Shown: positions 52,259 to 60,974 of the stretch, one piece after another | Layout of the letters: each line of letters opens with the position of its first letter | Numbering within the stretch: position 1 is the stretch's first letter | From: JAJDFU01 sp964595955 | GTDB lineage: Bacteria > Bacteroidota > Bacteroidia > Chitinophagales > Saprospiraceae | NCBI GenBank assembly: GCA_964595955.1 | Contig: CAZQSF010000003.1 | Span: 22,388 to 86,387 of the forward strand | Reading direction: 5' to 3' | DNA: 64,000 nt | Made by a program: the position numbers and the translations under genes | The notes under the pieces: generated by a model | Databases searched by the model: none | What the model saw: the letters and a program-made list of their open reading frames with translations, nothing else | What the model was told of the DNA's origin: nothing

Positions 52259-53692
52259 ATGCAAAAGTTTTTCGAACAAGTCCTGTTTTCCGTAGCCGGG
52301 TACGATATCACCTTGGCCGGTATTGTCTTCAACGGGCTGCTGATCGGGTTCTTCGTTCTGTTCTGGCAACTCTTAAACCGACGCATCTTTCCCCGCTATT
52401 TCAAGGGGGACGATATGCTTCCCCAGCGGCAGAAACTCCGCCGGCTGGTCCTTGGCTTCTTTCTCATCCTTTTCCTCATTACGGTTCAGCTTTCCATAGG
52501 GCTGGATCTCGAGCTGTATACTAATGAGCGGGTGACCATCACGCTGGTGAATATCTTCCAGGCCTTGCTGCTGTGGCAGGCTGCCCGCCTGACCGATTTC
52601 GTCCTGAGCATTCTGCTGAACAAGCGGCTGCAAAGGGAGCAGGCCCAAAAAGCCCAGCAGGAGGGCCCAGAATCCAAAAGCAAGGATGAGCCGAAACGGG
52701 TATCCGGCACTCGCCTGGTACAGTATATTGTCTATCTGATCGCCATTCTCTTTATTCTGAATGCCGTGCTCAACCTCAACTTTGAGGTCTTGCCGATCAA
52801 AACGGGAGACGATGGCGAAAAGATCTCCATCACGCTGGCCGAGGTCTTCTATTTCGTACTCGTCTTGCTGATCGCGCGGCTCATCATCTGGATCATCACC
52901 AACCTCATTTTACCGGGCTACTACAAGAACCGGGAAGTAGATATCGGTTCGCAATTCGCGATCAATCAACTGCTGAAATACGTCATCTATACCATTGGCC
53001 TGATCGTGGCCATCGAATCGCTGGGGGTAAACCTGACCCTGATCTGGGGCGGGGCAGCGGCCCTGCTGGTGGGTGTGGGGCTGGGCCTGCAGCAGACCTT
53101 CAACGACTTGTTCTCGGGCATTATCCTGCTCACCGAACGCAGCGTGCAAGTGGGCGATGTCGTGGACCTGCAGGGGCTGGTGGGTACGGTAAAGCGCATC
53201 GGTATACGCACCTCCGAGGTGCAGAGCCGGCAGAATATCATCGTCATCGTGCCCAACTCCAAGCTCATTGTCGACAATGTGGTAAACTGGAGCCACAACG
53301 ACCGCAAGGCCCGCTTTTGGGTGACGGTGGGTGTAGCCTATGGTTCGGACACCACGCTGGTCAAAGAGCTCCTGCTCAAGGCGGCCCGCTCCCACAAAAA
53401 GGTACTGGGCTATCCACCCCCTTTTGTGCGCTTCACGGATTTCGGCAACTCTTCCCTGGATTTCGAATTGCATTTTTTTTCGCGCGAATTCATACTTATC
53501 GAAAACGTGAAGAGCGACCTGCGCTTCGAAATCGATCGGCTTTTCCGCGAACACGAGGTCACCATTCCTTTCCCTCAACAAGACGTCTGGTTCAAAAACG
53601 CTCTGGACATGCACGGTGCGAACGGCCCCGCCCGCGATCAGCGGCAACACCGGCTCCAAAGCGATTCCGAATCGGGGCCGAAGAACACCTGA
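52259..53692 (+). CDS. MscS-family mechanosensitive ion channel
   Basis: 477 residues. Four to five membrane segments; a charged loop of about 35 residues near residue 125 may be cytosolic. The pore-lining TM3 region is AALLVGVGLGLQQTFNDLFSG near residue 265. The beta domain follows with VQVGDVVDLQGLVGTVKRIG and IVIVPNSKLIVDNVVNWS. The C-terminus adds a low-complexity basic tail. It would open on hypo-osmotic shock. Confidence 0.92.
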   Translation: MQKFFEQVLFSVAGYDITLAGIVFNGLLIGFFVLFWQLLNRRIFPRYFKGDDMLPQRQKLRRLVLGFFLILFLITVQLSIGLDLELYTNERVTITLVNIFQALLLWQAARLTDFVLSILLNKRLQREQAQKAQQEGPESKSKDEPKRVSGTRLVQYIVYLIAILFILNAVLNLNFEVLPIKTGDDGEKISITLAEVFYFVLVLLIARLIIWIITNLILPGYYKNREVDIGSQFAINQLLKYVIYTIGLIVAIESLGVNLTLIWGGAAALLVGVGLGLQQTFNDLFSGIILLTERSVQVGDVVDLQGLVGTVKRIGIRTSEVQSRQNIIVIVPNSKLIVDNVVNWSHNDRKARFWVTVGVAYGSDTTLVKELLLKAARSHKKVLGYPPPFVRFTDFGNSSLDFELHFFSREFILIENVKSDLRFEIDRLFREHEVTIPFPQQDVWFKNALDMHGANGPARDQRQHRLQSDSESGPKNT

Positions 53693-53764
53693 GCACCTTC
53701 CGGGTTCTCCTTTTCTCTAGACGCCCTTCCAAAAAAACCTACTCCGGCAACCCGACAAGTTTGT

Positions 53765-53772
53765 TACTTTTG
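53765..53772 (+). promoter_or_regulatory. Bacteroidota -7 box giving a near-leaderless cyclase transcript
   Basis: TACTTTTG matches TAnnTTTG exactly and ends only six bases before the ATG at 53779. Transcription would start at or within a few bases of the start codon. Confidence 0.55.
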
Positions 53773-53778
53773 CACATT

Positions 53779-55437
53779 ATGCTACGCTTTCTCAGTACGA
53801 CGTGCCTGGTACTCGCCGGCCTCTCGCTTTTTGGCCAGTCCATCTCCGATCTGGAGGAACAACTCAAGCAGGCTTCTTCCGCCCGGGAGAAGATGACGCT
53901 CAATTACGAGCTGGCCAATGCCAACCTGCGCAACAACCCGGAAGAGTCCATCGAATACGGCAAGCGGGCCCATCGGCTTGCACTGGACATCAACAGCGAT
54001 GCCATGGCCGCCCGCACGGCATTTGTAACGGCCAACGCCTACGAACGCGAGCGCGAAAAGCGCAATCAGGAGGTCTGGCTCAACAGTGCCCTGAGCTATG
54101 CCAAAAAAGCCGGCGACTCGGACCTGATCATCAAGAGCGTGCAAAAGCTGAGCCGGCTCGAAACGAAGGATCGCGACTATCGCGAGGCCTACCAGATCAT
54201 GGAAGATGCCTTCAATTACTTCAGCCGGAAGGGGTCCAGCATCAGCGACCTGGAGCAGAAGTACGAAATGCAAAAGGCCGCCCTGGAGCGGGAAAAGAAA
54301 AGCCTGGAGCAGGATCGCGCCTTGCTCATGGCCGAAATCAACAGCCTGAGTACGGACAAGGAACGGCTCTCTACCGAAAAACAGTCGCTGGCCGAGCGCT
54401 CTCAGGAGCTGCTCAAATCCAAACAGGAGGTAGAGCAGGAGATCACCAAAAAGCAATCGCGCCTGGATTCCATTGCCATTGCCAAGGAAGAAGCCGAAAA
54501 GCTGGCTCAGGAAGCCGCCAAGGTGGCCAAGCTGCGCGAGCGGGAATACAAAGAGCTCAGCAAGGAGACCCTGGCCAAGGAAGCCCAGCTTCAGGAAGCC
54601 CGGGCCAACCTGGCCGAGGCCAAACTCACCGAAGAGCGCAATCAGTTCTACCTGCTGGCAGCCGGAGCGGGGGCGGTCTTTCTCCTGATCCTGGCCATGA
54701 TCTCCTACGGGCGCTTCCGGGCCAGCCGGCGAGCCAAAAAAACCCTGGAAGAGAAAAACCGTCTCATCGATGAGGAAAGGCAGCGCTCCGACGAACTGCT
54801 GCTCAACATCCTGCCCGCTTCGATCGCTTCGGAACTGAAAGAAAAAGGCAAGGCTCAGGCCCGGCAATTTCCGGAGGTAACCGTGCTGTTTTCCGATTTT
54901 CAGAACTTTACCAGCATCGCCGAGCGGCTGAGCCCGGAAGAGCTCGTGGAGGAGTTGGACCGCTGCTTCAAGGCCTTCGACTTCATTATCGGACAGTACG
55001 AGGACATCGAAAAGATCAAAACCATTGGCGACGCTTACATGTGTGCCAGCGGACTTGTGGACCGGAAGACTTTCCCCAACAACCTCATTCGCGCTGCCCT
55101 GGAAATGCAGGAATTCCTCACCGAGCAACGCCAGGAACGCGTCCGGCTTGGCAAGCCCTACTTCGAAGCCCGGATCGGCCTGCATACCGGCCCGGTGGTA
55201 GCCGGGGTCGTGGGGGTCAACAAATTTGCCTACGACATCTGGGGCGATACGGTCAATATTGCATCCCGGGTGGAAAGCAACGGACAGGTGGGGCGAGTGA
55301 ATATTTCCGAAAGCACCTTCAATCTGGTGAAGTACAAGTTTGAATGCACGTACCGCGGCAAAGTCGAAGCCAAGAACAAGGGGCTGCTCGACATGTACTT
55401 CGTGGAGCGCGAGCGGGTAGGGGCTCCGGTGGCCTGA
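53779..55437 (+). CDS. Class III adenylate cyclase with periplasmic TPR/coiled-coil sensor region
   Basis: 552 residues. Signal peptide (residues 1-20, ending SLFGQ), TPR-like helices (25-150, NPEESIEYGKRAHRLALDIN), a long coiled coil (170-285), one transmembrane helix (about 292-312), and a cytoplasmic cyclase domain (365-545). The metal aspartates are D373 (LFSDFQNFT) and D418 (TIGDAYM). The base-selecting pair is K414 and D486 (YDIWGD), as in adenylate cyclases; guanylate cyclases have Glu and Cys. The transition-state residues N493 and R497 are present in TVNIASR. Output is probably cAMP, controlled by an unknown envelope signal. Confidence 0.93.
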   Translation: MLRFLSTTCLVLAGLSLFGQSISDLEEQLKQASSAREKMTLNYELANANLRNNPEESIEYGKRAHRLALDINSDAMAARTAFVTANAYEREREKRNQEVWLNSALSYAKKAGDSDLIIKSVQKLSRLETKDRDYREAYQIMEDAFNYFSRKGSSISDLEQKYEMQKAALEREKKSLEQDRALLMAEINSLSTDKERLSTEKQSLAERSQELLKSKQEVEQEITKKQSRLDSIAIAKEEAEKLAQEAAKVAKLREREYKELSKETLAKEAQLQEARANLAEAKLTEERNQFYLLAAGAGAVFLLILAMISYGRFRASRRAKKTLEEKNRLIDEERQRSDELLLNILPASIASELKEKGKAQARQFPEVTVLFSDFQNFTSIAERLSPEELVEELDRCFKAFDFIIGQYEDIEKIKTIGDAYMCASGLVDRKTFPNNLIRAALEMQEFLTEQRQERVRLGKPYFEARIGLHTGPVVAGVVGVNKFAYDIWGDTVNIASRVESNGQVGRVNISESTFNLVKYKFECTYRGKVEAKNKGLLDMYFVERERVGAPVA

Positions 55438-55481
55438 GAATACCCGACCTACGGATTTTCCCATTTCTATTCGCGACATCG

Positions 55482-55489
55482 TATATTTC
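55482..55489 (+). promoter_or_regulatory. Possible -7 box for the short-chain dehydrogenase gene
   Basis: TATATTTC, one mismatch from TAnnTTTG, 22 bases before the ATG at 55512. Confidence 0.35.
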
Positions 55490-55511
55490 CGCTACACCAT
55501 TCCTACTATCT

Positions 55512-56294
55512 ATGAACGCGACGGTATGGATCACAGGGGCTTCTTCGGGCATAGGGGAAGCACTCGCCTATGCGTATGCCGGAGCGGGTGCTTCGCTGGT
55601 CCTCTCAGCCCGAAGCAAGGACAAACTGGAAGCCGTCAAAGCCAACTGTAAAGGCAGCGGCTCGGTTTGGATTTACCCCTTGGATGTATCGGATTTCGAT
55701 CGGTGCCGGCAGGTAAGCCGGGAGGTGCTGGCCGAAACCGGCGGCGTGGACATTCTCATCAACAACGCGGGGGTGTCGCAGCGCAGCCTGGCAGCGGAAA
55801 CGGCTTTCGAGGTGGACCAACGGATCATGGATGTCAACTTTTTGGGTACCGTGGCCCTTACCAAAGCCGTTTTGCCCCACATGCTGGAGCGCGGCCGCGG
55901 TCACCTGGTCGCCATCAGCAGTATTGCGGGCAAGCTCTCCACCCCGCTGCGCACGGCCTATGCCGCTTCCAAACACGCTCTTCACGGCTTCTTCGACGGC
56001 CTGCGGGCCGAGGTGGAAGACCGGGGGGTGAGCGTAACCCTGATCTGCCCGGGCTATATCCGCACGGATGTATCGCGAAATGCCCTCACCGCTACCGGCG
56101 AAAAACACGGCAAAATGGATGCCGGCCAAAGCAGGGGTATGGACCCCGATGAATGCGCTCGCCGTATTGTGCGGGCCGTAAAACGGCGCAAGCGAGAGGC
56201 CTATATCGGCGGGTGGGAGATCGCGGCCATCTACATCAAGCGCTTTTTCCCGGGCCTGCTGGCCTACATGGTCAAGCGCATGAACACGACCTAG
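55512..56294 (+). CDS. Short-chain dehydrogenase/reductase, DHRS7-like
   Basis: 260 residues. Cofactor loop TGASSGIGEA at residues 8-17, NNAGVSQRS near residue 88, and the catalytic Ser-Tyr-Lys: serine in AISSIAGK, then YAASK near residue 155. DHRS7-type relatives use lipids, steroids or retinoids, but no substrate can be claimed here. The C-terminal IKRFFPGLLAYMVKRMN may associate with membranes. It ends one base before the opposite-strand EF-hand/NuiA-like gene. Confidence 0.91.
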   Translation: MNATVWITGASSGIGEALAYAYAGAGASLVLSARSKDKLEAVKANCKGSGSVWIYPLDVSDFDRCRQVSREVLAETGGVDILINNAGVSQRSLAAETAFEVDQRIMDVNFLGTVALTKAVLPHMLERGRGHLVAISSIAGKLSTPLRTAYAASKHALHGFFDGLRAEVEDRGVSVTLICPGYIRTDVSRNALTATGEKHGKMDAGQSRGMDPDECARRIVRAVKRRKREAYIGGWEIAAIYIKRFFPGLLAYMVKRMNTT

Positions 56295-56295
56295 C

Positions 56296-57111
56296 CTACG
56301 TCCAGATCACCTGGGATCTGAGTCCGGCCAGGCTGCCGTCGGGGGCGATGCCAACCCAGTACCAGGGGTGATCGGCCCGGGGATAGACCCGCCAGTCGTC
56401 CACCCCCAGAATGAAGATCCGTCGATCTCGCAGATTGGCCGTCATAAGGTCAGCGACTTCCTCGGCCCGATCGCCCAAGGCTGCCCGAAAATCGCGATGA
56501 TAAGCTACGAAGTCGTGCCGGAAGTCCGAGGGATCCTCCAGGTAGCGCTCGATGGCCTGTTCCGGATCGTCCGGGTCCAGCTCCATAGCCTGCGCAAAGG
56601 CGTTCTGATCGAGCGTTTCCAGGGCAGCCCTCTGGTGGAAGACTTCAAAGGGGTAATCCCCCTCGGAGCCAAATCCGAAGAGGAACAAGCCATCGAGCAG
56701 AGGCTCCAGCTTTTCCGTCAATTCGGCACCGGTGGCCAGGCTGGGCGAGGATTGTTCCATAAGTGCCCGGGCGAGTTGTACGGCATACTTCCCCAGGGCC
56801 GACATGTTGGCCACTTCATCCGGCGAAAGGCCGTCGTCGTCCAGGTCGTAGGCGTCGATGAGTTTGGCCTTGATGTATTTCAGCGAATCCTCGATGTCGG
56901 CACGCGTAATGCGTGCTCCGGGCCGGTAATCGCGATGATCCATGAAGCGGTAGAGCACATTGATGAGGCGCCACTCGTCGCCGCGAAGCGAAAAGAGCAG
57001 GCGGCGAAAATCGCGGCGGCTTACGATGCCGTCCGGGCCACCGGCTTTGAGGATGCGTGCGGCAGCAGCATCCAGTACCTCGTGCACTTTTTCTTTGGGG
57101 ATGTGAGCCAT
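56296..57111 (-). CDS. Protein joining EF-hand-like region to a NuiA-like (nuclease inhibitor) domain
   Basis: 271 residues, no signal peptide. Residues 1-125 are helical, with a calcium-loop-like segment at 86-100 (DAYDLDDDGLSPDEV) and possible degenerate loops at 24-35 and 57-72. The 86-100 loop has its last acidic residue one place early, so it is not a canonical EF-hand. Residues 130-271 resemble the nuclease A inhibitor NuiA as I recall it: LLDGLFLFGFGSEGDYPFEV, then a variable middle and an end VGIAPDGSLAGLRSQVI. If correct, it could be a calcium-linked inhibitor of a sugar-non-specific nuclease. Its target, if any, is unknown. Homology was judged by eye. Confidence 0.65.
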   Translation of the reverse strand: MAHIPKEKVHEVLDAAAARILKAGGPDGIVSRRDFRRLLFSLRGDEWRLINVLYRFMDHRDYRPGARITRADIEDSLKYIKAKLIDAYDLDDDGLSPDEVANMSALGKYAVQLARALMEQSSPSLATGAELTEKLEPLLDGLFLFGFGSEGDYPFEVFHQRAALETLDQNAFAQAMELDPDDPEQAIERYLEDPSDFRHDFVAYHRDFRAALGDRAEEVADLMTANLRDRRIFILGVDDWRVYPRADHPWYWVGIAPDGSLAGLRSQVIWT

Positions 57112-57126
57112 AAGCGTGTGGGTGAA

Positions 57127-57498
57127 TTATTCTTCCAACCAATTTGCCCATTTCTCCCGTAAGGTAGGGGCCGTTCGTCTATTTTTTCGATGAGGTGGAG
57201 TATTTTCTGCTCCATTTCCACGACAGCCCCCTTTATTTGGTGGTATTCCTCCGTTTCGCCTTCTTCCAGCCGCTCTTTCATAGCGTTCAGCATCTGCCGG
57301 ATACCCTCGTAGGCCGAATGGAGTTCGCCATCCTGACGCAATTGCTCTTTGGAGAACACATGCTGCCGCTGAATCCAGAAGCCCCGTACCTGATTGACCC
57401 TGCCCTCTACTTTTTTTTACAGCCTTCAGGATCTCTTTTTTGCGTGTTTCCAGGGGGGCTTCTTCCTGGGGTTTTTTCTTCCGGAAGAATAGGTTCAT
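57127..57498 (-). pseudogene. Small coiled-coil gene with frame change at an A8 tract
   Basis: The - strand start is clear (MNLFFRKKKPQEEAPLETRK, residues 1-20). After the A8 tract (57411-57418) the original frame becomes a shadow-like arginine/glycine/proline sequence, while the next frame continues sensibly: VEGRVNQVRGFWIQRQHVFS then LRQDGELHSAYEGIRQ and a charged helix to IEKIDE. Near an A6 tract (57184-57189) the first frame again looks natural and stops after REKWANWLEE. Two compensating changes would give one continuous helical protein of about 123 residues. Explanations are sequencing error in homopolymers, a decayed gene, or slippage during expression. The next gene downstream is the EF-hand/NuiA-like one, with 15 bases between. 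Confidence 0.6.
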
Positions 57499-57585
57499 GT
57501 AATCACGTATTTATATTAGACTATTCTATGCAAAACGAAATCACATCGTCCCTTTGTTCCCGCCTGTACAGAAGCCCCGATCGGG

Positions 57586-58077
57586 CTATCTGCGAAAGGC
57601 AGGCCAGATCCCATATCCGAGGGCAACGGTCATTGCCAGGAGGAAAACGGGTAGAAACCAGGCCCCCAGCCCCTCCGCCTGGCCCAACACGGTGTGTATG
57701 ACGCGATAGAGGATGAAGGCGAAACCCAGCGTGATGATGACCTTCAGCAGACGGATCATGCGCACAGCATGGCGGTACAGGGGCTCCGCATTGTCCGGAC
57801 TTATCTTTACCGGGTAATTGAAGGTGTGGGGGACCTGCTGAATGAACGACAACACAACGTACAGGGCAATGCCCAGAAAGGGCAGGGCCAGCAGGCTGCC
57901 CTTGCTGCCGTAGCTGTCCGGCCGGCCGGCAGCATCGAAATGGGTGGGAACGGTATCCGGCAGTTGGCCCCAGTAGAGGAGGGGGAGGCCTACCAGGATC
58001 AGCAAAGCCAGCAGGCTCAAACCTTCCAGGAAGAGGTCGAAAGAGGTGGTTTCTATGCGGATTCGAGGGCGGTCCAT
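57586..58077 (-). CDS. DUF1648-domain membrane protein
   Basis: 163 residues, four membrane segments. The DUF1648 signature LPDTVPTHFDAAGRPDSYGS is near residue 47, as in the SdpI group of immunity and permease-like proteins. The other SdpI domain is missing, so immunity is not implied. The ATG at 58077 avoids a 16-residue extension with no hydrophobic start. It lies 16 bases after polA on the same strand. Confidence 0.87.
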   Translation of the reverse strand: MDRPRIRIETTSFDLFLEGLSLLALLILVGLPLLYWGQLPDTVPTHFDAAGRPDSYGSKGSLLALPFLGIALYVVLSFIQQVPHTFNYPVKISPDNAEPLYRHAVRMIRLLKVIITLGFAFILYRVIHTVLGQAEGLGAWFLPVFLLAMTVALGYGIWPAFRR

Positions 58078-58093
58078 CCTTCCGGGTTTCCGT

Positions 58094-60886
58094 TCAATGC
58101 GCCGCCTTCCAATTCTCACCCACACCCATTTCCACCAGGATGGGCACCTTCAGGCCGGGCAGGGCGTTTTTCATGTGCTCTTCGATCAGGGGTTGGATCG
58201 CATCCAGTTCGTCCTTGTGCGCATCGAAGACGAGTTCGTCGTGTACCTGCAGCACCATCTTGCTGCGGAATTGCCTTTCGGCAAACGCTTTGTGAATGCC
58301 AATCATGGCCAGCTTGATCATATCGGCGGCCGAGCCCTGAATAGGGGTATTGATGGCCATGCGCTCGGCATTGCCCCGTTCCAGGGAGCTCTTGGAGTTG
58401 ATATCGCGCAGGTATCGCCGGCGGCCCCGCAAGGTGGTCACATAGCCTTTTTCGCGGGCCTCCCGCACGATATCGTCCATGTATTTTTTCAAGCCGGTAT
58501 ATTGCTTGAAATACTGTTCGATCAACTCGCCGGCCTCGCTGCGCTTGATGCCCAGCTGCTGGCTGAGATTGGTGGAGCCGGCGCCGTATACGATGCTGAA
58601 GTTGACGGTTTTGGCGCGATAGCGTTGCTCGCGACTCACCGCTTCATAGGTCACTTCGAATACGCGGGCCGCCGTGGCCCGGTGAATATCCTGTCCTTTC
58701 TGGAAGGCGTCCAGCATGGCCTCGTCGCCGCTGATCTCGGCAATGAGGCGCAGCTCGATCTGGCTGTAGTCGGCCGCCAGGATGAGGTGGTCCTTATCCC
58801 TGGGTACGAAGGCTTCCCGCACCCGGGCACCCTCTTCGGTCCGGATAGGTATATTCTGCAGGTTGGGATTGTTGGAGCTCAGGCGCCCCGTGGCGGCAAT
58901 GGTCTGGTTAAAGGAAGAATGAATGCGACCGGTGCGGGGATTGACCATACGGGGCAGGGCCTCCACATAGGTGCTCAACAATTTGGTGAGACCGCGGTGG
59001 TCCAGGATGTCCCGGGCGATGTCGTAGTCGGCGGCGAGTTCCGACAGTTTTTCCTCATTGGTGGAGTACTGGCCGGACTTGGTCTTGCGCCAGCGGTAGG
59101 GTAGGCCCATTTTGTCGAACAGGACCTCGCCCACTTGTTTGGGCGAAGCGATATTGAATGGAGTTCCCGCTTTTTCGTGCACCGTTTTTTCCAGGGCCTT
59201 CACTTGTTCGTGCAGCGTTTCAGCGTATTCGTTCAGGAAGTCCACATCCAGGTTGATGCCTTCGTACTCCATGTCCACGAGCACGGGCACCAGGGGCGCT
59301 TCCAGTTCCTGGTACAACTCCTTCAGCCCTTCCTTTTCCAGGCGAGGGGCCAGGTAGTCTTTCAGTTGAAGGGTAATATCGGCGTCTTCGGCTGCGTAGT
59401 CCGTTACCTTCTCTACCGGCACATCGCGCATGCTCAGCTGGTTCTTTCCCTTTTTGCCGATAAGCGTTTCAATGGGGACGGGCTTGTACTTCAGATAGGT
59501 CTCCGCAAGGTAGTCCATGTTGTGCCGAAGCTCAGGCTCCAGCAGGTAGTGAGCGATCATGGTATCGAAAACCGGGCCCTGCACTTCCACCCCGTACCAT
59601 TTGAGCACCAGGGCGTCGTATTTGAGATTTTGGGCTACCTTTTCTATGGCGGCATCCTCCAGAATGAGCTTGAAGGCGTCCACCACGCGCCGGGCTGCTT
59701 CCCGCTCAGCCGGCACGGGCACATAATAGGCCTCATGGGGCTGCACGGCAAAGGAAAAGCCCACCAACTCCGCCTCATTGGCATCCACCGAGGTCGTTTC
59801 GGTGTCAAAGCAGATGCTGGACTGCTTCGCAAGCAGATCGATCAAGGCCTGCAGTTTTTCCTCGGTATCGATGAGGTGGTAGGTGTGGGCGGTATTGTCC
59901 AGGTTTTTGGTGGCTACCGAATGATCGGGTATGGGTTTGGGATGCAGGCCACCTTCCTTTTGGCTATCCGCAAAGAGATCGCCCTGGGCACTTTCCTTGC
60001 TCCCCGACTCGCCCTGGCCCAGAATGTCGCGGGCCAGGGTGCGGAATTCGAGTTCGCGAAAGATCTCGGCCAGCTTCTCCTGGTCGGGATCGTCCAGGGT
60101 GAAGGCCTGTTCATCAAATTCGATGGGCACTTCTATATTGATTCGCGCCAGGTCTTTGGATAGCCGGGCCTGGTCGGCATGTTCGATCACGCGCTCTTTC
60201 TGCTTGCCTTTGAGCTCCTCCACATGTTCGATCACCCCTTCAATGCTGTCGTACTTTGCCAGCAGCTTGGCTGCCGTTTTAGGGCCAATGCCCGGAATGC
60301 CCGGAATGTTGTCGATGCTGTCGCCCTGTAGCCCCAGCATATCCACGACCTGGTCTACCTGCCGGATGTCCCATTTCTTACAGATCTCTTCCTCCCCCAT
60401 GATCTCCACCCCATTGCCCTGCCGGGACGGCTTGTAGAGGAAAATATTCTGGGAGACCAGCTGACCGAAATCCTTGTCGGGAGTAACCATATATACGGTA
60501 TAGCCCGCCTGTTCGGCCTGCTTGGCCAGGGTGCCGATCACGTCGTCTGCCTCGAAGTTTTCCACGGACAGGGTGGGGATGTGCCAGGCTTCCAGGATCT
60601 GCCGGATGTAGGGCAGCGCGACGCGGATGTCATCGGGCTGCTCTTCCCGGTTGGCCTTGTACTCGGTGTACATCTCGTTTCGGAAGGTAGGGCCTTCCGG
60701 GTCGAATACTACGGCCAGATGAGTCGGCTCCTGGGTTTTCATCAGATCCCAGAGAGTGCGCGTAAAGCCGGTAACCGCCGAGGTGTTCACGCCCTTGGAG
60801 TTAATGAGCGGGCGTGCAATAAAAGCGAAATGGGCCCGGTATACCAGGGCATGGCCGTCGAGCAGGAACAAGCGTTTATCGGGCAT
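58094..60886 (-). CDS. polA: DNA polymerase I
   Basis: 930 residues. Three domains: the 5'-3' exonuclease (1-300, LFLLDGHALVYRAHFAF to GIPGIGPKTAAKLL), a 3'-5' exonuclease with all motifs intact (DTETTSVDANEAEL near 355, NLKYDALVLKWYG, YAAEDADITLQL), and the polymerase (540-930). Polymerase motif A is ADYSQIELRLIAE, motif B is RYRAKTVNFSIVYGAG and motif C is QVHDELVFD. Proofreading should therefore be active, unlike in Bacillus or Thermus polA. It serves in Okazaki fragment maturation and repair. Confidence 0.97.
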   Translation of the reverse strand: MPDKRLFLLDGHALVYRAHFAFIARPLINSKGVNTSAVTGFTRTLWDLMKTQEPTHLAVVFDPEGPTFRNEMYTEYKANREEQPDDIRVALPYIRQILEAWHIPTLSVENFEADDVIGTLAKQAEQAGYTVYMVTPDKDFGQLVSQNIFLYKPSRQGNGVEIMGEEEICKKWDIRQVDQVVDMLGLQGDSIDNIPGIPGIGPKTAAKLLAKYDSIEGVIEHVEELKGKQKERVIEHADQARLSKDLARINIEVPIEFDEQAFTLDDPDQEKLAEIFRELEFRTLARDILGQGESGSKESAQGDLFADSQKEGGLHPKPIPDHSVATKNLDNTAHTYHLIDTEEKLQALIDLLAKQSSICFDTETTSVDANEAELVGFSFAVQPHEAYYVPVPAEREAARRVVDAFKLILEDAAIEKVAQNLKYDALVLKWYGVEVQGPVFDTMIAHYLLEPELRHNMDYLAETYLKYKPVPIETLIGKKGKNQLSMRDVPVEKVTDYAAEDADITLQLKDYLAPRLEKEGLKELYQELEAPLVPVLVDMEYEGINLDVDFLNEYAETLHEQVKALEKTVHEKAGTPFNIASPKQVGEVLFDKMGLPYRWRKTKSGQYSTNEEKLSELAADYDIARDILDHRGLTKLLSTYVEALPRMVNPRTGRIHSSFNQTIAATGRLSSNNPNLQNIPIRTEEGARVREAFVPRDKDHLILAADYSQIELRLIAEISGDEAMLDAFQKGQDIHRATAARVFEVTYEAVSREQRYRAKTVNFSIVYGAGSTNLSQQLGIKRSEAGELIEQYFKQYTGLKKYMDDIVREAREKGYVTTLRGRRRYLRDINSKSSLERGNAERMAINTPIQGSAADMIKLAMIGIHKAFAERQFRSKMVLQVHDELVFDAHKDELDAIQPLIEEHMKNALPGLKVPILVEMGVGENWKAAH

Positions 60887-60919
60887 AGCTACAGGAAATT
60901 GGAAAGGCTTCTAAGATAC

Positions 60920-60953
60920 GAAGAACCCGGCTGTGTGCACAGCCGGGTTCTTC
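60920..60953 (-). terminator. 14-bp perfect hairpin between DUF3078 gene and polA
   Basis: GAAGAACCCGGCTG (60920-60933) pairs with CAGCCGGGTTCTTC (60940-60953) around a 6-base loop. It lies 21 bases after the DUF3078 stop and 33 bases before polA. The T-rich part is inside the stem arms. It should terminate the DUF3078 transcript, so polA likely has its own promoter. Confidence 0.7.
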
Positions 60954-60974
60954 CCTCGGGCGTCAAATTCAAAA

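Noticed and set aside
57021..57126. Continuation of the disrupted coiled-coil frame past 57127 into the EF-hand/NuiA-like gene
   Set aside because: The sequence turns shadow-like there, while the other frame ends in a natural C-terminus at 57127.
57586..58077. DUF1648 protein as a toxin-immunity gene
   Set aside because: Only part of the SdpI pattern is present and no toxin gene is adjacent.
58046..59104. 352-codon + strand open frame
   Set aside because: Lies across the polymerase domain of polA in antisense and shows no family features.
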